A DNA stretch of 64,000 nt. It comes from Paeniglutamicibacter kerguelensis. Its GTDB lineage: Bacteria; Actinomycetota; Actinomycetes; Actinomycetales; Micrococcaceae. The stretch covers positions 1,550,001-1,614,000 of the forward strand of contig NZ_JAGIOF010000001.1 of assembly GCF_017876535.1 (NCBI RefSeq). The letters run 5' to 3'. Position numbers and translations under genes: made by a program. Below the pieces are notes generated by a model, which was not told the origin of the DNA, did no database searches, and saw only the letters and a list, made by a program, of their open reading frames with translations. This document shows, piece by piece, positions 1 to 9,316 of this stretch (position 1 is the first letter of the stretch; the number at the start of each line of letters is the position of its first letter).

Positions 1-127
1 GAATACGGCATTTTTGGCCGCGAGAGCCACCGAATTGGAGTGTGCACCAAAGCCGTGCTAGAGTCTTATCTCGCCGCGAACAACGGAAGCAAAGCTCTTC
101 GGAACTTTCCCGGTTCGATGGTCACCA

Positions 128-210
128 GCGAGGGTGGCGGAATGGTAGACGCGCTAGCTTGAGGTGCTAGTCCACTTATGTGGGTGGGGGTTCAAGTCCC
201 CTCCTTCGCA
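128..210 (+). tRNA. tRNA-Leu (anticodon GAG)
   Basis: The sequence folds as a class II tRNA. The acceptor stem GCGAGGG (128-134) pairs with CCTTCGC (203-209), allowing one G-U pair. The anticodon stem CTAGC/GCTAG encloses the loop TTGAGGT, giving anticodon GAG, which reads CUC and CUU leucine codons. The T-loop GTTCAAG is present and there is a long variable arm. The CCA end is not encoded. A TAGAGT -10-like hexamer lies at 59-64 with TTGGAG at 35-40, a weak promoter candidate. Confidence 0.95.
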
Positions 211-216
211 CAGATC

Positions 217-254
217 AACCCCTGATCAGATGTAAATCTGATCAGGGGTTTTCT
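217..254 (+). terminator. Rho-independent terminator of the first tRNA-Leu
   Basis: A 15-bp perfect stem (AACCCCTGATCAGAT and its complement) with a 4-nt loop is followed by a short T-run, directly after the tRNA. Confidence 0.85.
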
Positions 255-404
255 AGTATTTGCGCGGTGGCACCCTTGGGTGGCCCTCGGTTTGCCCTCG
301 TTGCGGGGTGAACGCAGGCGCGTCAAAACCGTGCTAGTATTTTATCTCGCTGCGAACAACGGAAATAAAGTTCTTCGGAAAATCATTCGGTTCGACAGTC
401 ACCA

Positions 405-487
405 GCGAGGGTGGCGGAATGGTAGACGCGCTAGCTTGAGGTGCTAGTCCACTTATGTGGGTGGGGGTTCAAGTCCCCTCCTTCGCA
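405..487 (+). tRNA. tRNA-Leu (anticodon GAG), second copy
   Basis: By eye identical to the copy at 128-210: same acceptor stem, anticodon loop TTGAGGT and T-loop, without encoded CCA. Preceded by TAGTAT (335-340), a possible -10 element; no clear -35 element was found. Confidence 0.95.
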
Positions 488-493
488 CAGATC

Positions 494-530
494 AACCCCT
501 GATCAGATGAGAATCTGATCAGGGGTTTTC
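494..530 (+). terminator. Rho-independent terminator of the second tRNA-Leu
   Basis: Same 15-bp stem as the first copy, with a GAGA loop, followed by TTTTC. Confidence 0.85.
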
Positions 531-632
531 TTGTATTAACCGCATTTCGCCACGCGTCTTGCTCTCGCTCTCCTAGCCTGAAACTGGATATGGTTGAAGT
601 CGTTAGCCACCCCGTGAAAGGCAGATCCCACC

Positions 633-1958
633 ATGTCAGCTGAAGAGAGCGCCTCCGCCCGAATCGCCGCCGAGGACGAAGTCGCGGGCATCTGCCAAGC
701 GCTGATCCGCATCGACACCAGCAACTTCGGCGGCAACGAGGGGCCGGGGGAGCGCAGCGCGGCCGAATACGTCGCCGGGCTCATCTCTGAGGTGGGGCTG
801 GAAACGACTCTGCTTGAATCCTCCCCGGGTCGCGCCAACGTAGTGGCCCGCATGGAAGGCGCGGACAAATCCCTGCCGGCATTGATCGTCCACGGCCACC
901 TCGACGTGGTTCCGGCATTCAAGGACGAATGGTCGGTCGACCCGTTCGGTGCCGAAATCAAGGACGGCATGATCTGGGGACGTGGCGCCGTGGACATGAA
1001 AGACATGGACGCCATGATCCTTTCGGTGCTGCGCGAAATGCAGCGTGACGGCATCCGACCCCGCCGCGACCTGATCTTTGCGTTCTTCGCCGACGAAGAG
1101 GCCGGGGGCGACTACGGTGCCCGCTGGATGGTGGAAACCCACCCTGAACTCTTCGAAGGGGCCTCCGAGGCCATCAGCGAGGTCGGCGGCTTCTCCGCGA
1201 CCATCGACGGCAAGCGGGCCTACCTGCTGCAAACGGCAGAGAAGGGCATCGCCTGGCTCAAGCTCACTGCCGCGGGCCGTGCCGGGCACGGTTCGCAGAT
1301 CAACGACGCGAATGCCGTCACCCGGCTCGCCGCCGCGGTCAGCCGCATCGGCGAACACGACTGGCCGATCTCCTATACCGACACCACGCGAGCCTTCCTC
1401 GAAGGCGTCTCCTCCATGACCGGGATCGAATTCACCGACGACAACCCGGAAGTCCTGCTCAACGAATTGGGCAACGTGGCCAGGTTCGTCGGAGCGACCC
1501 TGCAAAACACCTCCAACCCCACCGCACTGTCCGCCGGGTATAAGCACAACGTGATTCCGGGGGGCGCCGAGGCCCTGATCGACGTCAGGACCCTGCCGGG
1601 CCAGCACGAGGAAGTCATCGCCAAGTTGCGCGAGCTTGCCGGCCCCGACGTACACCTGACCTCGGTCCACCAGGATCGCGCCCTGGAGGTTCCCTTCGCC
1701 GGAAACCTGGTTGACCAGATGGTTGCGGCCCTGGGCCGCGAGGATCCCGAGGCCGTGGTGCTTCCCTACATGCTCTCCGGCGGCACCGACAACAAGTCGC
1801 TTTCGCGGCTGGGCATCACCGGCTACGGGTTCGCCCCGCTGCGGCTGCCCGAGGAACTGGATTTCACCGGAATGTTCCACGGCGTCGACGAGCGTGTGCC
1901 CGTCGATTCGTTGAAGTTCGGGACCAGGGTCCTGCGCGACCTGCTGACCACCTACTAG
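633..1958 (+). CDS. M20/M25/M40 family metallopeptidase (dipeptidase-like)
   Basis: A 441-aa cytoplasmic zinc-dependent hydrolase of the M20 family, which removes amino acids or acyl groups from peptides or N-acyl amino acids; the substrate cannot be told from sequence. Visible family motifs are the first metal-binding HxD (HGHLDVVPA, about residues 87-95), the bridging aspartate in RGAVDMKD (about 118-124) and the catalytic/metal EE pair in ADEEAGG (about 153-159). A dimerisation-domain insertion sits in the middle (about 190-330), as usual. The ATG at 633 has a GAAAGG ribosome site upstream. No operon partner is evident; the next gene starts 72 bp after the stop. Length is normal for the family. 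Confidence 0.9.
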   Translation: MSAEESASARIAAEDEVAGICQALIRIDTSNFGGNEGPGERSAAEYVAGLISEVGLETTLLESSPGRANVVARMEGADKSLPALIVHGHLDVVPAFKDEWSVDPFGAEIKDGMIWGRGAVDMKDMDAMILSVLREMQRDGIRPRRDLIFAFFADEEAGGDYGARWMVETHPELFEGASEAISEVGGFSATIDGKRAYLLQTAEKGIAWLKLTAAGRAGHGSQINDANAVTRLAAAVSRIGEHDWPISYTDTTRAFLEGVSSMTGIEFTDDNPEVLLNELGNVARFVGATLQNTSNPTALSAGYKHNVIPGGAEALIDVRTLPGQHEEVIAKLRELAGPDVHLTSVHQDRALEVPFAGNLVDQMVAALGREDPEAVVLPYMLSGGTDNKSLSRLGITGYGFAPLRLPEELDFTGMFHGVDERVPVDSLKFGTRVLRDLLTTY

Positions 1959-2030
1959 GACCGACCGGCCGGGCCACACCGAATACCGACATGCGGTGAG
2001 GTTCCCGGCCGGTTTCGATTGAAAGCGAAC

Positions 2031-3197
2031 ATGACCCAGTTGAAAACCATTACCGACGTGCTCGACTCGCAGATGCTCGAGCGTTTCCGCGCCCGTGCCA
2101 CGAACTACGATTCCGAGAACACCTTCTGCAACGACGACTTCAACGAGCTGAAGGAAGCCGGCTACCTCAAGGCGATGCTGCCGGTGGAGCTCGGCGGATT
2201 CGGCTGGGGCATGGAAACCATGACGGGCGCCCAGCGGCTGCTGGGTTCCTACGCTCCAGCCACCGCGTTGGCGGTGAACATGCACCTGGTGTGGACCGGT
2301 GTTGCCACGCTGCTTGCCGCACGCGGGGATGGCCGCCTGAAGATGGTGCTTGACTGGGTCGCCGCCGGGGAAGTAATGGCCTTTGGAGTGTCGGAGGCCG
2401 GGAACGACGAGGTGCTCTTCGACTCGGTCACGTCCGCAATTCGGGCGGAAGACGGTTCCTACGCCTACACCGGGGTCAAGGTCTTCACCTCCCTGGCTCC
2501 GGTTTGGACAAAGCTCGGGGTTTTCGGAAAGGACACCGGAGCCGAGGCCCCGACCCTGGTCCATGGTTTCCTGGACCGGGACACCCCGGGCATCGAAATC
2601 CCCGAGAACTGGAACACGCTGGGGATGCGGGCCACGCAGTCGAACACCACGATCCTCACCGGCGCCCGGGTCCCCGCCGAGCAGATCCACACCGTGCTGC
2701 CCGTGGGCCCGGTGGCGGACCCGCTAGTGTTCGGCATCTTTGCGTCTTTCCTGTCGCTGACGGCCTCCGTCTACGTGGGCCTGGCCGAACGCGGCATGCA
2801 ACTGGCCGCGGCGAATCCCGCCAACCGGAAATCGCTCAAGAACGCGGGCCGCAGCTATGACCAGGACCCGGACATCCGTTGGCAGGTGGCCGAGGCCGGC
2901 ATGATGGTGTTGCAGCTGGATGCGATGCTGCGGATGACCACCCGGGACCTGGATGACCTGATTGACCACGGTCCGGCTTGGTTCCCGCGGTTGGTCACCC
3001 TGCGCACGCAGGCGGGGGACACCGCCCGGGCGTGCGTTGAGGTCGCGGCAAAGGTCTCCGGCGGCGGCCAGTACTTCAGGGGCTCCGAACTCGAACGACT
3101 CTACCGCGACGCGCTTGCCAGCCTGTACCACCCCTCAAACGCCGAATCGGCGCACTCCACCGTCGCGTCTTGGCTGTTGGGTCCCGTGGAGTCCTAG
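2031..3197 (+). CDS. Acyl-CoA dehydrogenase family protein
   Basis: A 388-aa flavoprotein of the acyl-CoA dehydrogenase fold, expected to oxidise an acyl-CoA or a related thioester or nitro compound using FAD. The helical N-terminal domain (about 1-110), the beta middle domain (about 115-230, with GVKVFTSLAP and the GMRATQS segment typical of the FAD/substrate-binding region) and the C-terminal four-helix domain (about 235-388, with RGSELERLYRD) are all present. I chose ATG 2031 because GAAAGCG lies just upstream; an in-frame TTG at 2019 would add four residues. The catalytic glutamate position could not be fixed by eye, so substrate class is left open. Confidence 0.85.
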   Translation: MTQLKTITDVLDSQMLERFRARATNYDSENTFCNDDFNELKEAGYLKAMLPVELGGFGWGMETMTGAQRLLGSYAPATALAVNMHLVWTGVATLLAARGDGRLKMVLDWVAAGEVMAFGVSEAGNDEVLFDSVTSAIRAEDGSYAYTGVKVFTSLAPVWTKLGVFGKDTGAEAPTLVHGFLDRDTPGIEIPENWNTLGMRATQSNTTILTGARVPAEQIHTVLPVGPVADPLVFGIFASFLSLTASVYVGLAERGMQLAAANPANRKSLKNAGRSYDQDPDIRWQVAEAGMMVLQLDAMLRMTTRDLDDLIDHGPAWFPRLVTLRTQAGDTARACVEVAAKVSGGGQYFRGSELERLYRDALASLYHPSNAESAHSTVASWLLGPVES

Positions 3198-3313
3198 GTC
3201 CCGCCTGCGAACGCTTCGGGCGAGCCGGCCGCGGCCCGTCTGGGGCAGTGAGTGATAGTGGTTGGGTTGTTGTCCTTGTCGGTCGGGACGAGAACCCAAT
3301 CACGGCACCATTT

Positions 3314-3580
3314 CTAGGCGCGAATGTTCAGGGTCGGGTTCACGCGCATCACGCGTCGTCGCATCCAGTATTTTTGCCCGCCGCCCTGGTAGAGGCAGCT
3401 GCGCATGAGCTCCCATTTCCCGTACTCCGCATGTTCGCGCAGTACGCCGCGCACCAAGGACCGCTGCTCATGCGGAAGCGTGGTGATCACCAAATATTCA
3501 TATCTCTGGTTTGCCGCGTCGGGTGAACCGGCAATGATTTGCTGCGGCGGAATTATCTTTTCGATCATGTCCCTGTCCAT
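3314..3580 (-). CDS. DUF5703-like small protein
   Basis: An 88-aa soluble protein with the pattern YEYLVITTLPHEQRSL...LREHAEYGKWEL...RLY/LYQGG...WMRRRVMRV, which I recognise as the actinobacterial DUF5703 family. Function is unknown. It is strongly basic at the C-terminus. It is convergent with the upstream acyl-CoA dehydrogenase and divergent from the acidic small protein that starts 30 bp away at 3610, so the two probably share a promoter region. Confidence 0.75.
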   Translation of the reverse strand: MDRDMIEKIIPPQQIIAGSPDAANQRYEYLVITTLPHEQRSLVRGVLREHAEYGKWELMRSCLYQGGGQKYWMRRRVMRVNPTLNIRA

Positions 3581-3609
3581 CGTGTGGCTGTGCCTGTAAC
3601 GTCTAGCCC

Positions 3610-3870
3610 ATGAGTACAGACCCGCGCGTTGCCCTCAGCGTTTTGATTAGCTGCCTTGAAGAGCACTTGGCCGCAGTGGCTTCCAAACGTGGTGCCGAGG
3701 ATGCGACTCTCAGCTCCGCATTTCTGGCCGTGGCAGATGCCTTCGAGGAATATGAGGATGCACTCTATGAAGCCTACGAAGAATTCTTACCGTTGAGCGT
3801 AGTTGATGAAGACGACGATGACGAGGGTTTCAAGGAGTACGAATCCGGCCCCGAATCATTGCGCGAGTAA
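3610..3870 (+). CDS. Small acidic hypothetical protein
   Basis: 86 aa. Residues 1-60 look helical, and a strongly acidic tail follows, containing an EDDDDE run. It has no membrane segment and no cysteine. I do not recognise a named domain. Its divergent placement beside the DUF5703-like gene and upstream of uppP may be a conserved neighbourhood in this group, but this is inference. Codon use is GC-poorer than the neighbours in places. Confidence 0.6.
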   Translation: MSTDPRVALSVLISCLEEHLAAVASKRGAEDATLSSAFLAVADAFEEYEDALYEAYEEFLPLSVVDEDDDDEGFKEYESGPESLRE

Positions 3871-3982
3871 GACCCTTCATCAGACCGGATACACCGGCAA
3901 AAAGTAGTTCTCAGGTATTAACTTTGCCCGTCCATGGGACGCCGGTAAGACCCAATGTGCCTCGGTGAAGTAATGTCGGTAC

Positions 3983-4807
3983 GTGAATTGGTTTGAAGCA
4001 GCCTTCTTGGGGCTGATACAAGGTCTGACAGAATTTCTCCCCATCTCCTCGAGCGCGCACCTGCGCATCGTCGGCGAATTGCTGCCGAATGCGGCGGATC
4101 CGGGGGCGGCGTTTACCGCCATCACCCAGCTCGGCACGGAGACGGCCGTCCTGGTGTTCTTCTGGAAAGACATCGTCCGCATCATCGGTGCCTGGTTCAA
4201 CGCCCTGCGAGGAAAGGTCCCGCATAGCGACCCCGACGCAAAAATGGGTTGGCTGATCATTGTCGGCTCGCTGCCGATCGCGGTGCTTGGCCTGCTCTTC
4301 GAGGAACAGATCGACACGACCTTCCGCTCCCTGTGGATCGTTGCAACAACCCTGATCGTCTTCGGACTGATCCTTGCCGTCGCCGACCACTACGGCCGGC
4401 AGGACCGTGAACTCAGGGAGCTGACCCCCAAGCACGGCATCCTCTTCGGTTTCGCCCAGGCCATGGCCCTGATCCCCGGTGTTTCCCGATCCGGCGGCAC
4501 CATCACAGCCGGCCTGCTCATGGGATACACCCGCGAGGCGGCCGCACGCTATTCCTTCCTGTTGGCCATTCCGGCGGTGTTCGCCTCGGGGCTCTACAAG
4601 CTCGTGAAGTCCCTCGACGAGCCGGGCGTCTACACCTTGCCGCAGACCGCCTTGGCAACCGTCATTGCGTTTTTTGTCGGTCTTGTCATTGTCGGCTGGT
4701 TCCTGAAGTACGTTTCCACCCACAGCTACCGGCTCTTTGTCTGGTACCGCATCGGCTTGGGCCTGGTCCTGTACCTGGCACTGGGATTCGGCCTCCTCAA
4801 CGCCTGA
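3983..4807 (+). CDS. uppP: Undecaprenyl-diphosphatase UppP (BacA)
   Basis: A 274-aa integral membrane enzyme that dephosphorylates undecaprenyl diphosphate to recycle the lipid carrier of peptidoglycan synthesis; overexpression is classically linked to bacitracin resistance. The two signature regions are clear: [16 protein letters not shown] (about 13-28) and PGVSRSGGT (about 165-173), which carry the catalytic Glu/Ser/Arg residues. Seven to eight hydrophobic helices follow the family pattern and the length is normal. The GTG start at 3983 gives the typical MNWFEAA start; the ribosome site is weak (GGTGAAG about 14 bp upstream), so translation may be modest. Confidence 0.95.
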   Translation: MNWFEAAFLGLIQGLTEFLPISSSAHLRIVGELLPNAADPGAAFTAITQLGTETAVLVFFWKDIVRIIGAWFNALRGKVPHSDPDAKMGWLIIVGSLPIAVLGLLFEEQIDTTFRSLWIVATTLIVFGLILAVADHYGRQDRELRELTPKHGILFGFAQAMALIPGVSRSGGTITAGLLMGYTREAAARYSFLLAIPAVFASGLYKLVKSLDEPGVYTLPQTALATVIAFFVGLVIVGWFLKYVSTHSYRLFVWYRIGLGLVLYLALGFGLLNA

Positions 4808-4923
4808 TTCCGGCGATCCCGCCGGAAGCCCAGCACCGGTGGAATAACTGAGCCCCGAACGGGCTTGTTGAAAGTAAGTACTCCCCATCCACTTGGGACA
4901 ACGCCCAAGAGAAAGGACGCCCC

Positions 4924-6201
4924 GTGCTTGCATGGTCCGCGCCCACCATCCCGCATATCCCGGGAAACGCACCGATTCTTGAGGTTCACAACACCTCCAG
5001 CCGTTCACTTGTTGACACCGCCCCGGCGGAGAAGTCCAATGCTCCGGCGAGCATGTATGTCTGCGGCATCACCCCGTACGACGCAACGCACATGGGGCAC
5101 GCAGCCACCTATGTTGCCTTCGACCTGTTGCAGCGCACCTGGCTCGATGCCGGACGCGAAGTCACCTACGTGCAAAACGTCACCGACATCGACGACCCGC
5201 TGCTCGAGCGCGCCGCGGCCACCGGCGTGGATTGGGTGGCCCTGGCCGAGGAGCAGACCGACCTGTTCCGTGCCGACATGGAAGCGCTCAACGTCATTCC
5301 GCCGCAGCACTACATCGGTGCCGTCGAATCGATCACCTGGCTGGTTCCGCTCATCGAAGAGCTGGTCACCAAGGACCTGGCCTACCGGGTGCCCGGCGAG
5401 AACGGCGACCCCGACGGGGACATCTACTTCGATGCCATCGCCGCGGCAAACAGCGCGTGGGAACTGGGCAGCGTCAGCGGCTACGACCGCGAAACCATGA
5501 TGAGATTCTTCGCTGAACGCGGCGGGGACCCGAAGCGCGCTGGAAAGCGCGACGCCCTGGATCCGCTGCTGTGGCGCGTCGCCCGTGAAGGCGAACCGCG
5601 CTGGGACGGCGCGGGCCTCGGCGACGGCCGCCCCGGTTGGCACATCGAATGCTCGGTCATTGCCCGCCGCTTCCTGCCGGCGCCGTTCACGGTGCAGGGC
5701 GGCGGATCGGACCTGATCTTCCCGCACCACGAATTCTCCGCCGGCCATGCCGCCGCCTTGGACGGCAAGCCATTGGCGGAAGCCTACGTGCACACCGGCA
5801 TGGTGGGCCTTGACGGCGAAAAGATGAGCAAGTCCCTGGGCAATCTGGTGCTGGTCTCCAAGCTGCGTGCCGCCGGCGTTGAGCCAGTGGCCATTCGCGC
5901 CGTCTTGCTGGGCCAGCACTACCGCTCGGACTGGTTCTGGACCGAGGAATTGCTCGTCGAGGGCCAGCACCGTGTTGAGCATTGGCGGAACCGCATTCCC
6001 GGCACCACGCTTTCCGAGGCCACCGCCGTGATCACCCGTATCCGTTCCAAGCTGGCCAACGACCTGAACGCACCAGCGGCCCTTGCCGTGCTCGATGCCT
6101 TCAGCGTCCAGGAACCCGCGGCCCCGGATGATTCCCAGGGTGCCGGCGGGAAACTGTTGGCCGATGCGCTGGACGCATTGCTGGGGCTCAAGCTCTTCTA
6201 G
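4924..6201 (+). CDS. mshC: Cysteine:1-D-myo-inositol 2-amino-2-deoxy-glucopyranoside ligase MshC
   Basis: A 425-aa class I aminoacyl-tRNA-synthetase-like enzyme that attaches cysteine to GlcN-inositol, the penultimate step of mycothiol synthesis. The HIGH-like motif is THMGHA (about 55-60) and the KMSKS motif is intact (about 300-304). Zinc ligands are expected at C47, the Cys of HIECSV and the His of PHHEFS. The segments YVCGITPYD and the shortened C-terminus without a tRNA-binding domain separate MshC from CysS. GTG start at 4924 with GAAAGGA upstream. Its presence implies that mycothiol is the low-molecular-weight thiol, which matters for the mycothiol-dependent protein at 56081 and the arsenate reductase at 61944. 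Confidence 0.95.
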   Translation: MLAWSAPTIPHIPGNAPILEVHNTSSRSLVDTAPAEKSNAPASMYVCGITPYDATHMGHAATYVAFDLLQRTWLDAGREVTYVQNVTDIDDPLLERAAATGVDWVALAEEQTDLFRADMEALNVIPPQHYIGAVESITWLVPLIEELVTKDLAYRVPGENGDPDGDIYFDAIAAANSAWELGSVSGYDRETMMRFFAERGGDPKRAGKRDALDPLLWRVAREGEPRWDGAGLGDGRPGWHIECSVIARRFLPAPFTVQGGGSDLIFPHHEFSAGHAAALDGKPLAEAYVHTGMVGLDGEKMSKSLGNLVLVSKLRAAGVEPVAIRAVLLGQHYRSDWFWTEELLVEGQHRVEHWRNRIPGTTLSEATAVITRIRSKLANDLNAPAALAVLDAFSVQEPAAPDDSQGAGGKLLADALDALLGLKLF

Positions 6202-6781
6202 ATTACGTTTCCGGCTTCCGGCCGGAAAACCCAAGGGGCGCGTTTCGCGTGCCGCCGCCGGACCCGCGGATCGCGGGAAGGTTGCGGTTCACGGAACGCG
6301 CCCCTTGCATTGCCACCATGCCCAGCTTCGTGAGTCGGCAACTATTTTGAATGGTGTACGCAACCGGTGAATGCATCGCCTGAGCCAATGCAGCAGCCCG
6401 TTGTGGTTGCGGTCGGTCAGCGAGCCATTCTTGACCGTTGAAGGACAGCTTGAAGGTTGATCAAGTCAGTTTCATTTTGTGTTTCTGGTAATTGGAGCGC
6501 GAAGGCCGGCCGCGCAGCGGCACACAACCAGCTGCTTCGTTTGGTGGCCAAATTGCAGCATCACGGGTAGACCAAACCGCCAGTCAACGGGAACTTCCAA
6601 TTGGGATGTTCGTCGAGTGCGCCGTGGCCGCGAGTCCGGCACAGGCACCTCATCATTGGTGGGATGCACTGTCGCTACATGGTCATGATCCATGCGAACG
6701 GTTTCGAGCTGACTGATGACGCGATCCTGTGTCCCCACTGAGTATCGAGGCCACTCGGCACGGCAGGCAATCAAACATGGC
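6202..6781. other. Gene-free stretch with inverted repeats
   Basis: No convincing gene. The first 110 bases are highly structured: CCGGCTTCCGGCCGG just after mshC, then AAGGGGCGCGTT (from 6233) matched by its near-complement at 6293-6306, enclosing a small CCCGCG/CGCGGG hairpin. The rest (6310-6780) has short open frames on both strands but no recognisable domain or ribosome site. Confidence 0.5.
6233..6306. terminator. Long imperfect hairpin downstream of mshC
   Basis: The arms are about 6233-6245 and 6293-6306 (AAGGGGCGCGTT and complement), with a second smaller hairpin inside. There is no T-run, so it could be a factor-dependent terminator or mRNA-stabilising structure rather than an intrinsic terminator. 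Confidence 0.45.
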
Positions 6782-7474
6782 TCAACGGCTCAACGGAACC
6801 GTCGGCACTCTGCCATCAATCGCGTGGTTCCCCAGCAGTTCTTTCCTTGCGGCTTCGAGGCCCGTGACGACAACGGTCCAGTCGGGGCGCTTGAATTCGG
6901 CCGACGTGACGCTTACTTCCTGCTGCTCTGCCAGCTCACCCGGGCGCGTCACCACTCGTTTGACGCTGCCCTGGACATATCCGAGACTGCGCGAGACTCC
7001 CAACGACGAGTGGTTCCAGACCGCCGCCGAGGATTCGGCGACTTCGGCGCCGAGGTGATCGAAGGCAAAAAGCAGCACAGCTGCACGCATTTCCTTCCCA
7101 AAACCCAGACCCTGGTAACGGCTCGAAAGCCATGAACCAGTCGTCACGGTCTTACGGATTGAAAAATCGCGGGCGCCGATGTCCTGCATGCCTATCGGGG
7201 TGCCTTCGTGACTCACAACCAGGTTCAACGTCCAGTTGTCCGGAGCAATACCGGAGCGGACGTGCCATTGGTGCCTGGCGGTGCTGCGCATGAGTTCTTC
7301 CTTGGGCGCATCGGTCCAAGGTGTGGAGAAGGGCATGGCGGCGGGGTCATGGATCCCGCTGAGCGCTGCTTCGATGATCCCGGGCAGATCCTCGTCCTGG
7401 ACCAGCCGTAGTTCCAGTCGCGGGCTGCTGATTTTTAGGCCAAAAAGTGGCCATACATCCGTTAGTTCAAGCAT
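6782..7474 (-). CDS. GNAT family N-acetyltransferase
   Basis: A 230-aa protein of the RimJ/RimL-like GNAT group. The N-terminal part has the LSSPRLELR-type start (ISSPRLELRLVQDEDL) and the acetyl-CoA-binding region appears as WLSSRYQGLGFGKEMR (about 125-140), followed by WNHSSLGVSRSLGY, the usual beta-bulge and alpha-4 segment. The substrate is unknown: it could be a ribosomal protein, an amino sugar or an antibiotic. It is transcribed alone on the minus strand, with the PAC2 gene upstream in the same direction but 140 bp away. Confidence 0.85.
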   Translation of the reverse strand: MLELTDVWPLFGLKISSPRLELRLVQDEDLPGIIEAALSGIHDPAAMPFSTPWTDAPKEELMRSTARHQWHVRSGIAPDNWTLNLVVSHEGTPIGMQDIGARDFSIRKTVTTGSWLSSRYQGLGFGKEMRAAVLLFAFDHLGAEVAESSAAVWNHSSLGVSRSLGYVQGSVKRVVTRPGELAEQQEVSVTSAEFKRPDWTVVVTGLEAARKELLGNHAIDGRVPTVPLSR

Positions 7475-7614
7475 TCTCCAAACCTATCCTTGTGTGCACT
7501 TCATGCAAAGCAGCAAGTCACATAGTTGTTGCTGCTGAGATGCATCCTGCACCGTATGGCCCCGCCATTGTGGGAATCCAGTGTCTGGCAGGCATGCATG
7601 CGGAAGGTCCGGAC

Positions 7615-8544
7615 CTACCTGCCCTCCGGGCCACCGGGCTCATCGGGGGAGTCGGGGCGGCTGCGGCGCTTCAGGTAGCGCTCGAACTCCCGGGCGATTG
7701 CCTCGCCCGTGGCTTCGGGCAGTTCGGTTTCGTCCTGGGCCTGCTCGAGTTGGTGCACGTACGCCGCGATGTCGGTGTCGCCCTTGGCAAGTTCGTTGAC
7801 CCCGCGTTCCCAAGCCAAGGCGTCCTCGGTGAGTTCTTCCAGGTCGATCGTCAACGGGAAGAACTCCTCGACCCTGTGCAGCAATGCGAGCTGGGCCTTT
7901 GGCGACGGCGCCTGGGCGACATAGTGCGGAACTGCCGACCAGATGCTCAGCGTGGGCAGTCCGGAGGCCTCGGCCACCTGTGCCAGCACCCCGAGTATGC
8001 CGGTGGGGCCCTCGTAACTGGATTCCTGGACGCCCAGCGCCTTGCGGACCGCGGGGTCGTCGCTGGTCACCGATGCCTGGATGGGGCGGGTGTGGGGGAC
8101 ATCGGCGAGCAGGGCGCCAAGGGCCATGACCGCCTGCACGTTTTCCTCCTCGGCCCGGGTGAGGATTTCGGAGATGAATGCCTTCCACCGGTAGGTCGGT
8201 TCCACCCCGCGCAGCAGCACCAGGTCGACGGGGCTGTCTTCAAGTTCCGCCCGGTACATATGTGTGGTTGGCCATTTGATGCTGCGTTTGCCGGAGGCTG
8301 TGCGGTGCGCCTGCGGTCTGGAGAATTGGTAGTCGTAGAAGTCGTCGTCGCTGATGCCGGGGATCTTCTTGGCACCGCTGGCACGGCGAATGAGTCTGAG
8401 GGCTTCGCTGGCTGCATCGCCGGCATCGTTCCAGCCCTCAAACGCCACGATCATGATGGCCGGGCGGACGGTCTCGTCCCAGGGGGCGGAGGCCACGAGG
8501 GACGAAAGTGTCACCGGATCGTTTATATCTTCGCTCACAACCAC
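7615..8544 (-). CDS. PAC2 family protein (proteasome assembly chaperone-like)
   Basis: A 309-aa soluble protein with the hallmark start of the PAC2 family: AFEGWNDAGDAASEAL (about 33-48), then the FYDYQFSRP segment and GALLADVPHTRP. Archaeal and eukaryotic relatives assist proteasome assembly; for actinobacterial members the role is not settled. Its position about 7 kb from a complete proteasome locus is suggestive but may be chance. It is divergent from the HAD gene at 8600 with a 55-bp shared promoter region. The C-terminus is charged and proline-rich. Confidence 0.85.
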   Translation of the reverse strand: MVVSEDINDPVTLSSLVASAPWDETVRPAIMIVAFEGWNDAGDAASEALRLIRRASGAKKIPGISDDDFYDYQFSRPQAHRTASGKRSIKWPTTHMYRAELEDSPVDLVLLRGVEPTYRWKAFISEILTRAEEENVQAVMALGALLADVPHTRPIQASVTSDDPAVRKALGVQESSYEGPTGILGVLAQVAEASGLPTLSIWSAVPHYVAQAPSPKAQLALLHRVEEFFPLTIDLEELTEDALAWERGVNELAKGDTDIAAYVHQLEQAQDETELPEATGEAIAREFERYLKRRSRPDSPDEPGGPEGR

Positions 8545-8599
8545 ACACTAGCGCGCGAAGTCGTCAGCATGTGAACCCCAAGCCCATTAGAATTGGCTC

Positions 8600-9316
8600 A
8601 TGCCAACCCAGAATCAGGCCGTTTTGCCCACGCCCACCCTAAACAGCCTTGTCCAGGGCGTGCTCTGGGACATGGACGGGACGCTATTGGACACCGAACC
8701 GTATTGGATGGGTGCCGAAAACGAGCTTGTCGCCGCCCACGGCGGATCCTGGACCCACGAGGACGCGCTGGGGTTGGTCGGCAGCGCGCTGCCCGACTCC
8801 GCCGCGGTGCTGCAGCGCGCCGGGGTTGACCTCGGTGCGCGCGAAATCATCGACTGGCTGAACGAGCGCGTGATGGCCGGGATCAACAACCACGTCGAAT
8901 GGCGCCCCGGTGCCCTGGACCTTCTCGAGGAACTGCACGTCGCCGGCATCCCCTGCGGCCTGGTCACCATGTCCGAGTCGGCGATGGCCAGCCAGGTGCT
9001 CTCGATGCTCCCCAGGAAGTACTTCTCATTCCAGGTCACCGGTGACCAGGTGCGCAATGGCAAGCCGCACCCGGACCCGTACCTGCTAGGCCTCGAGAAA
9101 CTTTCCGCGCTGGTACCGGACCTTGAGGCCCACCGGGTCATCGGCATCGAGGATTCGGCCCCGGGTATCGCATCGGCCGCATCGGCCGGCCTGACGGCGG
9201 TGCTGGTCCCTCACCTCAGCCAGGTCCCCGAATCGGACCTGTGGCACAGACTCGTCTCGCTGGAACAGGTCGAGCTCTCAACACTTTCGTCCCTGATCGG
9301 CATCGGAGCACACTAA
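8600..9316 (+). CDS. HAD family phosphatase
   Basis: A 238-aa HAD hydrolase of the beta-phosphoglucomutase/phosphatase subgroup. Motif I is DMDGTLLDT with nucleophile D24 and acid/base D26; motif II is the TMSES segment; motif III is a Lys in GKPHPDPY; motif IV is GIEDSAPG. The cap domain lies between about 38 and 105. It probably dephosphorylates a small metabolite. Its stop TAA is followed immediately by the ATG of the metalloprotease at 9317, so the two are co-transcribed and perhaps translationally coupled. Confidence 0.9.
   Translation: MPTQNQAVLPTPTLNSLVQGVLWDMDGTLLDTEPYWMGAENELVAAHGGSWTHEDALGLVGSALPDSAAVLQRAGVDLGAREIIDWLNERVMAGINNHVEWRPGALDLLEELHVAGIPCGLVTMSESAMASQVLSMLPRKYFSFQVTGDQVRNGKPHPDPYLLGLEKLSALVPDLEAHRVIGIEDSAPGIASAASAGLTAVLVPHLSQVPESDLWHRLVSLEQVELSTLSSLIGIGAH

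Larger units (their letters stand above)
53..260 (+). repeat. Tandem repeat unit 1 carrying tRNA-Leu and its terminator
   Basis: This is the first copy of a roughly 208-bp unit that recurs at 329-537. Both copies share the upstream flank (CCGTGCTAG followed by a TCGCNGCGAACAACGG block), the whole tRNA and the terminator hairpin. The tRNA bodies look identical, while the upstream flanks have diverged at several positions, which suggests an old duplication with selection on the tRNA. Confidence 0.85.
329..537 (+). repeat. Tandem repeat unit 2 carrying tRNA-Leu and its terminator
   Basis: Second copy of the unit at 53-260, offset by about 277 bp. The upstream flank has diverged (TAGTATTTTATC here against TAGAGTCTTATC in copy 1), while the tRNA and the terminator stem arms are retained. 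Confidence 0.85.

Noticed and set aside
636..2690. 684-codon open frame on the minus strand
   Set aside because: It is the antisense shadow of the M20 peptidase and acyl-CoA dehydrogenase genes, with the Gly/Arg/Val/His-rich composition of high-GC antisense frames.
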